64,000 bases of DNA from Rhodobiaceae bacterium (GTDB lineage: Bacteria > Pseudomonadota > Alphaproteobacteria > Rhizobiales > Tepidamorphaceae), in assembly GCA_020637985.1 (NCBI GenBank), contig JACKJK010000007.1:186001-250000 (forward strand), written 5' to 3'. The notes below the pieces were generated by a model. The model was not told the origin of the DNA. It did no database searches and worked only from the letters and a program-made list of their open reading frames with translations. A program made the translations under genes and the position numbers. Shown piece after piece: positions 24,845 to 31,940 of this stretch (the first letter of the stretch is position 1; each line of letters opens with the position of its first letter).

Positions 24845-25340
24845 AGGAACGGGCCTTTGACCTGACGATGTCGTTGAGATGGGCGTAGGACTTCTGGAGT
24901 CCCGACTTCGCGTTTTTTTCCGAGTTCTCGATGGCCAGAAGCTCGGCGTATAGCGGCTCGATCACATTCGAGATGACATCGCGGCGCGGCACGCGGCGGT
25001 TGGAATGGTAGCCGACCACATTGTGGGCGTTGTCGAAGGACGGGGTGACGTGGGCGAAGACCCAGTAGTAGCCACCGGATCTGGCGAGGTTCTTGACGTA
25101 GGCGAACACTTCGTCGCGTTTCTCCAGCACGTCCCACAACAGCTTGAACACCGCGCGCGGCATGTCGGGATGGCGGATGATCGAGTGCGGCTGGCCGATC
25201 AGCTCGGCTTCGCAGTAGCCGGCAATCCGGGCGAACGTCCGGTTGGCATAGGTTATCCGGCCTTTCAGGTCGGTTTTGGACACGATGATTTCCGACGTGT
25301 CGAACGTCAGTTCGCTGTCCACAGGTTGTGTTCGTTTCAT
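24819..25340 (-). CDS. Aer-type PAS domain protein
   Basis: A 173-residue cytosolic protein with one PAS domain (about residues 12-118) closely resembling the FAD-binding PAS of the aerotaxis receptor Aer. It has IGQPHSIIRHPDMP, a tryptophan at about 69 and KN at 83-84, matching residues that hold FAD in Aer (family knowledge). The C-terminal 50 residues are helical and charged. The gene ends 26 bases inside the start of the MCP gene, so the two are translationally coupled and probably form one redox/oxygen sensor. Flavin binding is inferred from the motif. Confidence 0.8.
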   Translation of the reverse strand: MKRTQPVDSELTFDTSEIIVSKTDLKGRITYANRTFARIAGYCEAELIGQPHSIIRHPDMPRAVFKLLWDVLEKRDEVFAYVKNLARSGGYYWVFAHVTPSFDNAHNVVGYHSNRRVPRRDVISNVIEPLYAELLAIENSEKNAKSGLQKSYAHLNDIVRSKARSYDELIFSL

Positions 25341-25725
25341 GGGCCTGCCGTTTCAAATGACGTGGAGGTCGGGGCTTCTGCATCTCGCATTCCAATGTCA
25401 CTCTCGACCCTTTAGCGAATGTTAATCATGCGACAATTTGAGGGGCGTAAGTATTTGATCGGATTTTCTCCATATATCTCATAAGTAGAGAAATATACGT
25501 TGATGCAACGATCAGTTATTATTTTCTAACATGAGTTGTATTTTTCCCGCTCAGGTGGCTTTCTGTTAGCGGGATGCAATGCGGATGCGGGCGTCTCGCG
25601 GAGGCGTCCGCCGGTTGCGGCATGAGCGGGCTGCAATCGACGCGCTTGCAAACGCACTGCCGTTCGGCAAGCTGGCGCATCGACGGCTCGCTTGAGGGCG
25701 CTCTTGAACAGGATTCGGTTGCGCG
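25341..25725. other. 385-base intergenic region with an AT-rich core
   Basis: The gap between the divergent PAS and MFS genes holds no gene I can support. Positions about 25421-25560 are only about 36% G+C by hand count, far below the surroundings. This fits a promoter region for the PAS-MCP pair or a scar of transferred DNA. A 7-bp inverted repeat TCCCGCT/AGCGGGA spans 25545-25574. On the minus strand TTGTCG and TAAAGG spaced 16 bases could be a weak promoter for the PAS gene. Confidence 0.4.
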
Positions 25726-26892
25726 GTGCGTCTCGATCTCATCCTTGCCCTGAGCCTTGCAGGCCTAGGCAGCAACATCTCGTTGCGACTTGTCGACCCG
25801 CTGGTGCCGACGATTGCCGGCGAGTTCGGCCTCTCGGTGGCTACCGTGGCCACGCTGGCGACGGCCTATGCGCTTCCATACGCGATCTTCCAGCCGGTGC
25901 TTGGCCCCGTCGGAGATGCCATCGGCAAGTCGCTGCTGATCCGCGCCAGCCTGATCGTGCTGGCAAGTGGCCTCGTGGCGTGCGCGCTGGCGCCGAATTT
26001 CCCGGCGCTTGTGATGGCGCGGATGGTCTGCGGGATCGCGGCGGGCGGCATCATACCGGCCGCCTTCGCGTTGATCGGCGACCGTATTCCGATGGCCGAG
26101 CGGCAGCTTGCGATCAGTCGTTTGTTGCTGCTGATCTTCATTGCCCAGATCGCCGGGGCCGGCGGGGCAGGGGCGCTGTCGACGGTATTCGGCTGGCGCG
26201 GCGTGCTGCTGACGGCGGCGCTCGTGACGGGAAGCGTCGCGCTGGTGACCTTTTCCACCTTCTCGCCGCGCCCGGACGCGGTGCGCAAGCGGCCTTCACT
26301 GAGCGGTGCGATCGCCGGCTACCGGGAGGTGTTTTCCAATCCGATCGCGTTGCCGCTCTACCTGCTGACGGCGGTGGAGGGGGCGTCGGTGTTCGCCACG
26401 CACCCCTATGTGGCTGCCGTCCTGCACCGGCGCGAGGGCGTCGGCGCCTTCGAGGCCGGCATGGTGATCGGCTCCTTCGGGGTCGGGGCCCTCGCCTATA
26501 CCTTGTGCGTGCAATGGCTGCTGGCGCACCTGGGTCCGAAGCGCATGGCGGTCGTCGGCTCGTCGGGGGCCGGGCTCGCCCTGTGCCTGTTCGCCCTGGG
26601 CGGCGACTGGCGGGTGGACTGCGTTCTGTTCTTCGCCTTCGGGTTTGCCTTCCTGATGCTGCACAATCCGCTGCAGGCGGTCGCGACGGAGGTCTCGACG
26701 AAGGCGCGCGGCTCGGCGGTGGCGATGTTCGCGCTCGCGCTGTTCCTGGGGCAGGCGATGGGGCCGCCGATCTTCGGCTTTGCATCGGCGCTTGCCGGCA
26801 CGACGCCGATGATCATCGTCGAAGCGGCGATCATCGCGAGCCTTGGAGTGGTCGCGGCGCGGCGAATATTCGCCAGCCATGTTCAAGGCTGA
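25726..26892 (+). CDS. MFS transporter (DHA1-like)
   Basis: A 388-residue major facilitator protein with about twelve predicted membrane segments. The motif A-like stretch GPVGDAIGKSLLIRAS follows the second segment, and LIGDRIPMAERQLAI sits between the fourth and fifth segments. It resembles drug:H+ antiporter family 1 or sugar/arabinose efflux proteins; the substrate cannot be named. The start is a GTG at 25726 without a clear ribosome site, so the true start may differ. It stands alone between the chemoreceptor pair and eno. Confidence 0.8.
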   Translation: MRLDLILALSLAGLGSNISLRLVDPLVPTIAGEFGLSVATVATLATAYALPYAIFQPVLGPVGDAIGKSLLIRASLIVLASGLVACALAPNFPALVMARMVCGIAAGGIIPAAFALIGDRIPMAERQLAISRLLLLIFIAQIAGAGGAGALSTVFGWRGVLLTAALVTGSVALVTFSTFSPRPDAVRKRPSLSGAIAGYREVFSNPIALPLYLLTAVEGASVFATHPYVAAVLHRREGVGAFEAGMVIGSFGVGALAYTLCVQWLLAHLGPKRMAVVGSSGAGLALCLFALGGDWRVDCVLFFAFGFAFLMLHNPLQAVATEVSTKARGSAVAMFALALFLGQAMGPPIFGFASALAGTTPMIIVEAAIIASLGVVAARRIFASHVQG

Positions 26893-26923
26893 GCCCCGGT
26901 CGCGCCTTTCTTCCGGCGACGCC

Positions 26924-26952
26924 TTGATTGTGCGATAGAAGCTTTCGATAAG
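26924..26952 (+). promoter_or_regulatory. Predicted eno promoter
   Basis: TTGATT (26924-26929) and GATAAG (26947-26952) are spaced by exactly 17 bases, a reasonable vegetative promoter. It lies 59 bases upstream of the eno ATG. Confidence 0.45.
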
Positions 26953-27011
26953 AGGCCGCAAAGCGCCTGCGCGCCAGAACCATCGAACCGCCCCATATGA
27001 GGACCTGCCCA

Positions 27012-28298
27012 ATGACCGAGATCATCGACATCCACGCGCGCGAAATTCTCGACAGCCGCGGCAACCCCACCGTCGAGGTCGACGTCATTCTCGAAGACGG
27101 CTCGATGGGGCGTGCCGCGGTGCCGTCTGGCGCGTCGACCGGTGCCTACGAGGCCGTCGAATTGCGCGACGGCGGCAACCGCTATCTCGGCAAGGGCGTG
27201 CAGAAGGCGGTGGACGCGGTCAACAGCGAGATTGCCGAGGCCCTCGTCGGCTTCGATGCAGAGGACCAGGTCTCCATCGACGGTGTGATGATCGAGCTCG
27301 ACGGCACCGAGAACAAGAGCCGGCTCGGGGCAAACGCCATTCTCGGCGTGTCGCTGGCGAATGCGCGCGCGGCTGCTGATGCCTGCGCGCTGCCGCTCTA
27401 CCGCTATGTCGGGGGTGTCGGCGCGCGGCAGATGCCGGTGCCGATGATGAACATCATCAATGGCGGTGCGCATGCCGACAACCCGATCGACTTCCAGGAG
27501 TTCATGGTGATGCCGGTCGGCGCGCCGACGCTGGCTGAGGCGGTGCGGATGGGCGCGGAGATCTTCCACACGCTTCGCAAGGGTCTGAAGGACGCCGGCC
27601 ACAACACCAATGTCGGCGACGAGGGCGGGTTTGCACCGAACCTCTCGTCGACGACGGCGGCGCTCGACTTCATCATGAAGGCGGTGGAACAGGCCGGCTA
27701 CCGGCCAGGCGAGGACGTCATGCTGGCGCTCGACAGCGCATCGACGGAATTCTTCAGCGACGGCAAGTACAACCTCGCCGGCGAGGGACGGCTGCTTGGC
27801 GCCGAGGAGATGGTGCGCGTCTACGAGGACCTCGTCGCGAAGTACCCGATCATCTCGATCGAGGACGGCATGGCCGAGGACGACTGGGAGGGCTGGACTG
27901 CGCTGACCAACGCCATCGGGGGCAAGGTGCAACTGGTCGGCGACGACCTGTTTGTCACCAATTCGCAGCGACTGAAGGATGGCATCGCCATCGGCGCCGC
28001 CAACGCGATCCTCGTCAAGGTCAACCAGATCGGCACGCTGTCGGAAACGCTCGATGCGGTGGAGACGGCGCACAAGGCCGGCTACCGGGCGGTGATGTCG
28101 CACCGTTCCGGCGAGACAGAGGATTCCACCATCGCCGACCTCGCGGTCGCCACCAACTGCGGCCAGATCAAGACCGGTTCGCTGGCGCGTTCCGACAGGC
28201 TGGCCAAGTACAACCAGCTGATCCGCATCGAGGATGAGCTTGGCGAACAGGCGGTCTATCCGGGAATGGATGCCTTCGCCGGCCTGAAGCGCGGCTGA
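27012..28298 (+). CDS. eno: Enolase
   Basis: Converts 2-phosphoglycerate to phosphoenolpyruvate in glycolysis. The 428-residue product has the enolase signature VPSGASTGAYEAVELRDG, the metal-binding acidic residues in SIEDGMAEDDW and LVGDDLFVTN, the catalytic lysine in AILVKVNQIGTLSET and the SHRSGETEDSTIADL loop. I chose the ATG at 27012 because GAGGA lies 10 bases upstream and the product begins MTEIIDIHAREILDSRG; an ATG at 26997 would add five residues. eno is flanked on both sides by accessory genes in this genome. Confidence 0.97.
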   Translation: MTEIIDIHAREILDSRGNPTVEVDVILEDGSMGRAAVPSGASTGAYEAVELRDGGNRYLGKGVQKAVDAVNSEIAEALVGFDAEDQVSIDGVMIELDGTENKSRLGANAILGVSLANARAAADACALPLYRYVGGVGARQMPVPMMNIINGGAHADNPIDFQEFMVMPVGAPTLAEAVRMGAEIFHTLRKGLKDAGHNTNVGDEGGFAPNLSSTTAALDFIMKAVEQAGYRPGEDVMLALDSASTEFFSDGKYNLAGEGRLLGAEEMVRVYEDLVAKYPIISIEDGMAEDDWEGWTALTNAIGGKVQLVGDDLFVTNSQRLKDGIAIGAANAILVKVNQIGTLSETLDAVETAHKAGYRAVMSHRSGETEDSTIADLAVATNCGQIKTGSLARSDRLAKYNQLIRIEDELGEQAVYPGMDAFAGLKRG

Positions 28299-28435
28299 TG
28301 CGGGCGCCGGCCGCAGAGCGGGCGGCGAGCCGCGAACCGCTCCGGACACGGCAAGAGCACACGCCATCACGCCCGGTCACGAACGCGAGAGTTCACGCCG
28401 AGTTTGATTGGATGTGATCGCGGCGGGGTCCAACT

Positions 28436-28506
28436 GTTCTCCTGCAGGGCGCGCCATGCGCCGGAAACGCAGCCGCCAACGAGGCGGCGGCGAAAAGCAG
28501 GAGAAC
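28436..28506 (+). promoter_or_regulatory. Structured leader of the bufferin operon with sequestered ribosome site
   Basis: A perfect 10-bp inverted repeat, GTTCTCCTGC (28436-28445) and GCAGGAGAAC (28497-28506), encloses two smaller hairpins. These are GGCGC/GCGCC (28448-28462, 5 bp, 5-base loop) and GCCGCC/GGCGGC (28472-28488, 6 bp, 5-base loop). As RNA this is a three-way junction with single-stranded joints GGAAACGCA and GGCGAAAA. The Shine-Dalgarno AGGAG (28499-28503), 10 bases before the precursor ATG, is fully inside the closing stem, so translation should need the stem to open. The pairing is seen; riboswitch, thermometer or protein-operator roles are inference. Confidence 0.55.
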
Positions 28507-28513
28507 GAATTCG

Positions 28514-28816
28514 ATGACCACTCATGTCAAGACCGCCGCGTTCGCGGCTGCCGTCACCGCCGCGCTCGCGCTCAGCGCGTCCAACACCACGCCCGCCAAG
28601 GCCGCCGACATGGAGAAGTGCTACGGCGTTGCGCTGGCCGGACAGAACGACTGCAAGACCAGCGCCGCGGGCGCAACCTGTGCGGGTTCCTCGAAGGTCG
28701 ACTATCAGGGCGACGCCTTCAAGGCCGTCCCGAAGGGGACCTGCACCACGATGGAACTGCCCGGTAACCGCATGGGCTCGCTGGAGCCGCTGGACCGCGA
28801 CCTGCCGGCGTCCTGA
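28514..28816 (+). CDS. DUF2282 bufferin-type RiPP precursor (BufA1/GigA-like)
   Basis: A 100-residue secreted precursor peptide. Residues 1-30 form a Sec signal peptide ending AKA-A. The mature part has four cysteines (36, 47, 56, 77) in the DUF2282 pattern EKCYG, NDCKT, ATCAG and GTCTT, with SKVDYQGDAFK and VPKGTC conserved. In Caulobacter the gigABCD products belong to the bufferin family, copper-binding peptides in which an MNIO enzyme modifies cysteines (thiooxazoles reported). This gene sits directly before such an enzyme and its partner. The ribosome site is buried in the upstream stem. Copper as the ligand here is inferred from the family. Confidence 0.85.
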   Translation: MTTHVKTAAFAAAVTAALALSASNTTPAKAADMEKCYGVALAGQNDCKTSAAGATCAGSSKVDYQGDAFKAVPKGTCTTMELPGNRMGSLEPLDRDLPAS

Positions 28817-28860
28817 TCGGCCGCGTCGCAGTTTCCTCCCAGGACAAGGCGGGACATCGG

Positions 28861-29760
28861 ATGAGCCGATTTCTGACCTCCCCGCGCCCGATCCCGGCGA
28901 AAGCCGGGGTCGGGTTCAAGCCCGAACACGCCGAGGCGATCTTCGCAGAGGAGACGCCGTCCGCCGCGTGGTTCGAGGTGCACGCGGAAAACTACATGGG
29001 GGCCGGCGGGCCGCCGCACGCGACGCTGAGTGCGCTGCGCGAAAATTTCCCGCTGTCCATCCACGGGGTCGGCATGAGTATCGGTGCCGAGCGGGGTCTC
29101 GACCGCGAGCACATCAAGCGGCTTGCGCGCGTCGTCGAGCGCTACGAGCCGGGTCTCGTCTCCGAGCACCTGGCCTGGTCGACGCATGACACCCATTACC
29201 TCAACGACCTTCTGCCGGTTCCCTATACGCAGGAAACGCTCGACCGGGTCGTCTCGCACATTGTGCAGATCCAGGACGCGCTCAAGCGGCCGATCCTGCT
29301 CGAAAATCCGTCAACCTACGTGCGTTTCGAGACGTCGACGATGAGCGAACTCGACTTCATCAAGGAGGTTGCCCGCGCTGCCGGCTGCGGTCTCTTGCTC
29401 GACGTCAACAATGTCTTCGTCTCGGCAACCAACCACGGCTACTCGCCGGAGGACTACGTCGACGGTTTTCCGCTCGACGCAGTCAAGGAAATCCATCTCG
29501 GCGGGCATGCCGAGCAGCAGGACGATCTCGGCGCATCGCTGCTGATCGACACCCACGACCGCGAGGTGGTCGATCCGGTGTGGACGCTGTACGAGCGCGT
29601 CATCGCGATGACCGGCGCGCGGCCGACGCTGATCGAATGGGATGCCGACCTTCCGGACTGGCCGGTGCTGTCGGCGGAAGCCGCGCGCGCCGGGGCGATT
29701 CTTGAGCGGCTGGGTTCGCGGCAGACCAAAGAGGAGTGCGACGATGTCCGCGCAGCCTGA
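28861..29760 (+). CDS. DUF692 (MNIO) multinuclear iron oxidative enzyme, BufB-like
   Basis: A 299-residue TIM-barrel protein of the DUF692/MNIO family, which uses two or three iron ions to oxidise cysteines of RiPP precursors. Conserved metal-ligand segments are FEVHAENYMG, LSIHGVGMSIG (His68), SEHLAW (Glu102, His103), LLENPSTYV (Glu148), LLDVNNVFV (Asp181), EIHLGGH (His212, His216), LIDTHD (Asp230, His232) and LIEWDAD (Glu259). The start MSRFLTSPRPIPAKAGVGFKP is typical. It follows the precursor by 44 bases and overlaps the DUF2063 gene by 17 bases. The substrate is almost certainly the DUF2282 peptide. Confidence 0.9.
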   Translation: MSRFLTSPRPIPAKAGVGFKPEHAEAIFAEETPSAAWFEVHAENYMGAGGPPHATLSALRENFPLSIHGVGMSIGAERGLDREHIKRLARVVERYEPGLVSEHLAWSTHDTHYLNDLLPVPYTQETLDRVVSHIVQIQDALKRPILLENPSTYVRFETSTMSELDFIKEVARAAGCGLLLDVNNVFVSATNHGYSPEDYVDGFPLDAVKEIHLGGHAEQQDDLGASLLIDTHDREVVDPVWTLYERVIAMTGARPTLIEWDADLPDWPVLSAEAARAGAILERLGSRQTKEECDDVRAA

Positions 29761-30547
29761 AGCGGGCTTGACCGGCACAGGGCTGTGTGAAGCAGGGCAG
29801 GGGCAGGATGCGTTCACGCGGGCGCTTCTGGACCCGGATGTCGCGGTGCCCGCGAACATCGCGCGGTTGGCCGATGGACGCGTCGCGGCCAGGCGCTTCG
29901 CCGTCTACCGCAACAACGTCATCGTCAGCCTGACGGAGTATCTCGCGGCCAGCTTCCCGACAGTCGCCGGGCTGGTGGGCGAGGAATTCTTCGCCGCCAT
30001 GGCGGGTGTCTTCATCCGGCATTCGCCGCCCGTCTCGCCCATCCTCGCGGAATACGGCGGCGGGTTCGCCGATTTCATCGCGGGGTTCGCGCCGGCAGCC
30101 AGCGTGCCCTACCTCGCCGATAGCGCGCGACTAGACAACGCGCAACGTGTTGCCTACCACGCCGCCGATGCCGAGCCGGCCGGGGGCGATACGCTGAAGC
30201 GGCTGGAGACGACGGCGCCGTTTGCGCTGCGTCTCGTCTTGCATCCTTCCCTTGCGGTCGTGCGTTCTCGCTGGCCGGTCCTGTCGATCTGGCAGGCCAA
30301 CCGCGGTGAGCGGTCCGGCGCGCTGCCTGAAGGCGGCGAGGACGTGCTTGTTCTGCGCCCGCGCCTCGACGTCGCGCTCTATCGCCTGGCGCCGGGGGCG
30401 GTGGCCTTCATCGGTTCGATCCGGTCCGGTTGCGTCCTCGGCGATGCGGCGGAGGCCGCGATTGCCGACAGCGATGCCTTCGATCTCGCCGAAACACTGG
30501 CGCTGCTGATCCGCGAAGGCGCCATCATCGACATCACGGCGGATTGA
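29744..30547 (+). CDS. DUF2063 putative DNA-binding-fold protein, BufC-like RiPP partner
   Basis: A 267-residue protein with the DUF2063 N-terminal domain: RRFAVYRNNVIVSLTEYLAA is the family signature (YRNN), followed by FPTVAGLVGEEFFAAMAGVFI. Despite the database label putative DNA-binding, in MNIO operons this partner binds the enzyme and presents the precursor peptide (family knowledge). The ATG at 29744 lies inside the end of the DUF692 gene, so the two are coupled. Longer in-frame starts upstream would overlap more of that gene and are not conserved. Confidence 0.85.
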   Translation: MSAQPEAGLTGTGLCEAGQGQDAFTRALLDPDVAVPANIARLADGRVAARRFAVYRNNVIVSLTEYLAASFPTVAGLVGEEFFAAMAGVFIRHSPPVSPILAEYGGGFADFIAGFAPAASVPYLADSARLDNAQRVAYHAADAEPAGGDTLKRLETTAPFALRLVLHPSLAVVRSRWPVLSIWQANRGERSGALPEGGEDVLVLRPRLDVALYRLAPGAVAFIGSIRSGCVLGDAAEAAIADSDAFDLAETLALLIREGAIIDITAD

Positions 30548-30593
30548 GCGTTTGCCGTCCGCATTTCCTGCCTCAACGCCAAAGGGGGATTCC

Positions 30594-31136
30594 ATGCTCG
30601 CGCCCATTTTTGCAAGGCTCGTTGCGCCGTATGCTCCGCTCCAGCGCCTTGCCGATCGCTTCGCGCCATGGGGCGTGTGGGCGCTGGCGCTGGTCGCGCT
30701 CTGGCTGCGTTTCCAGGCAGCGCTGCCGTTCTGGAAGTCGGGGCTGACGAAGTGGAATGGCGACACGGTATTCGACAAGCTGACAGGCTTCGACCTGTCC
30801 GGCTCGGTCGGATACCTGTTCAGCGAGGAATACAAGATCCGCCAGTTCGGCGGCGAGATCGCGCTGCCGTTCCCCGATCTGCTCGGGCTGCTGGCGAGCC
30901 TTGGCGAAGTCTGGCTGTCGGTCCTGGTGTTCATCGGCCTGTTCACCCGTCTTGGCGCCCTTGGCCTGTTCGGCATGACCATCGTCATCCAACTGGTCTA
31001 CCCGGAGGCGTTTTTCTGGACACACGCCAGCTGGTTCGCGGTGCTGATCCTGGTCTTGCTGGTGGGTCCGGGGCGCATCTCGCTGGACTGGCTGGCAACG
31101 CGCTTGCTTGGGAGCGCGCGGCGCGCCATGGCCTGA
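30594..31136 (+). CDS. DoxX-family membrane protein (BufD/GigD-like)
   Basis: A 180-residue inner-membrane protein with about four membrane segments and the DoxX-family stretch LALVALWLRFQAALPFWKSG. A long loop lies between segments one and two. In Caulobacter a DoxX gene closes the gig operon; its exact role is unknown, with proposals ranging from electron transfer to peptide export or maturation. The ATG at 30594 has AAAGGGGG 8 bases upstream. It is the last gene of the four-gene bufferin operon. Confidence 0.8.
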   Translation: MLAPIFARLVAPYAPLQRLADRFAPWGVWALALVALWLRFQAALPFWKSGLTKWNGDTVFDKLTGFDLSGSVGYLFSEEYKIRQFGGEIALPFPDLLGLLASLGEVWLSVLVFIGLFTRLGALGLFGMTIVIQLVYPEAFFWTHASWFAVLILVLLVGPGRISLDWLATRLLGSARRAMA

Positions 31137-31288
31137 CGGGGCAGGCGCGGACGTGTCGGCGCAAAGCCCGAGGCCCTTAAGCAAAGATTCAACAAAGCGG
31201 CCCATTGTCCCTGCCGTGGCCGCGCGAGGCGGCCCGTTCGCACGGCCTGCGCCGAACGCAGGCACCCGGTTGCAGGGACGGAACGCTC

Positions 31289-31627
31289 ATGCCCCACGGC
31301 CGCGCCGTAAAGAAACGCCGTCTTCGCGTCATTCTTCCCTTGGCGGGGCTCGTGGTCACCGCCTATTTCGGCTGGCATGCCTATCACGGGGCGCATGGCC
31401 TGCTGGCGCGCCAGAGCCTGATGCGCGAGGAACTGCGCCTTGCCACCGAGATCAAGGGATTGCGGGCGCATCGCGAGGCGATCGAGCGCCATATCGCGCT
31501 GCTGAAGCCGCAAAGCCTCGACCCCGACTATCTCGAGGAACGGTCGGTTTCGCTGCTCAACTTCATTTCGCCAGACGTGCGGGAACTGAAGCCGCAGACT
31601 GACGCGGGGGCGTCACGCGCGCCATAG
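31289..31627 (+). CDS. ftsB: FtsB/DivIC-like septum formation initiator
   Basis: A 112-residue bitopic membrane protein: a basic cytosolic head (MPHGRAVKKRRLRV), one membrane segment (about residues 14-32), and a periplasmic coiled coil (REELRLATEIKGLRAHREAIERHI in part). A conserved tail with LDPDYLEERSVSLLN ends the protein. This is the plan of FtsB/DivIC, which bridges FtsQ and FtsL in the divisome. It lies just upstream of pdhA, where the septum formation initiator gene is found in other rhizobia. A short intergenic gap separates it from the bufferin operon, so it probably has its own promoter. Confidence 0.85.
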   Translation: MPHGRAVKKRRLRVILPLAGLVVTAYFGWHAYHGAHGLLARQSLMREELRLATEIKGLRAHREAIERHIALLKPQSLDPDYLEERSVSLLNFISPDVRELKPQTDAGASRAP

Positions 31628-31940
31628 CCGCCGCGCAGGTGCGGTTGGCAATTGCTCACACTGAATGTTTAACCGATTTTTGGTTTACACGTGTTTTCGT
31701 CATATGCATCAATTGGTTAGTGCATTGCCTGCCACCATGTAGTATGAAGGTGGCGGGAGGGGACCTGGCCGGTCATACGCAATCGGCGCCGGGCGAAGAA
31801 AAACGGCGCGCGTATCAGCATCGACAGGTTGATCGGCTTTTGCCTGCCGGCCGCAGGCATACCTTTGTCTCGCCCTCCTTTGCGGCTTGCCGCCATCCGG
31901 AGTTTCCGGGCGGCCGGCGTTCACAAAGAAGGATGTTCCG
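31628..31940. other. 313-base intergenic region before pdhA
   Basis: No gene is supported here. The first 120 bases are AT-richer than the surroundings and carry TTGGTT (31680-31685) and TATGCA (31703-31708) spaced by 17 bases, a weak promoter candidate. It also has an ACACGTGT palindrome at 31687-31694. A G-rich stretch (31748-31765) follows. The pdh operon promoter most likely lies here. Confidence 0.35.

Noticed and set aside
25541..25574. Terminator for the PAS/MCP or MFS genes at the TCCCGCT/AGCGGGA repeat
   Set aside because: It lies between two divergent gene starts, and the T run precedes the hairpin instead of following it on the plus strand.
28391..28405. GTTC-N7-GTTT upstream of the bufferin leader as a third SOS box
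   Set aside because: One half-site is imperfect and there is no promoter around it. SOS control of this operon is not expected.
28408..28767. Open frame overlapping the bufferin precursor in another frame, including an ATG at 28456 within the leader
   Set aside because: Arginine-rich shadow of the precursor gene with no ribosome site of its own. The ATG sits in the loop of a leader hairpin. Kept only as a remote possibility of an upstream frame.
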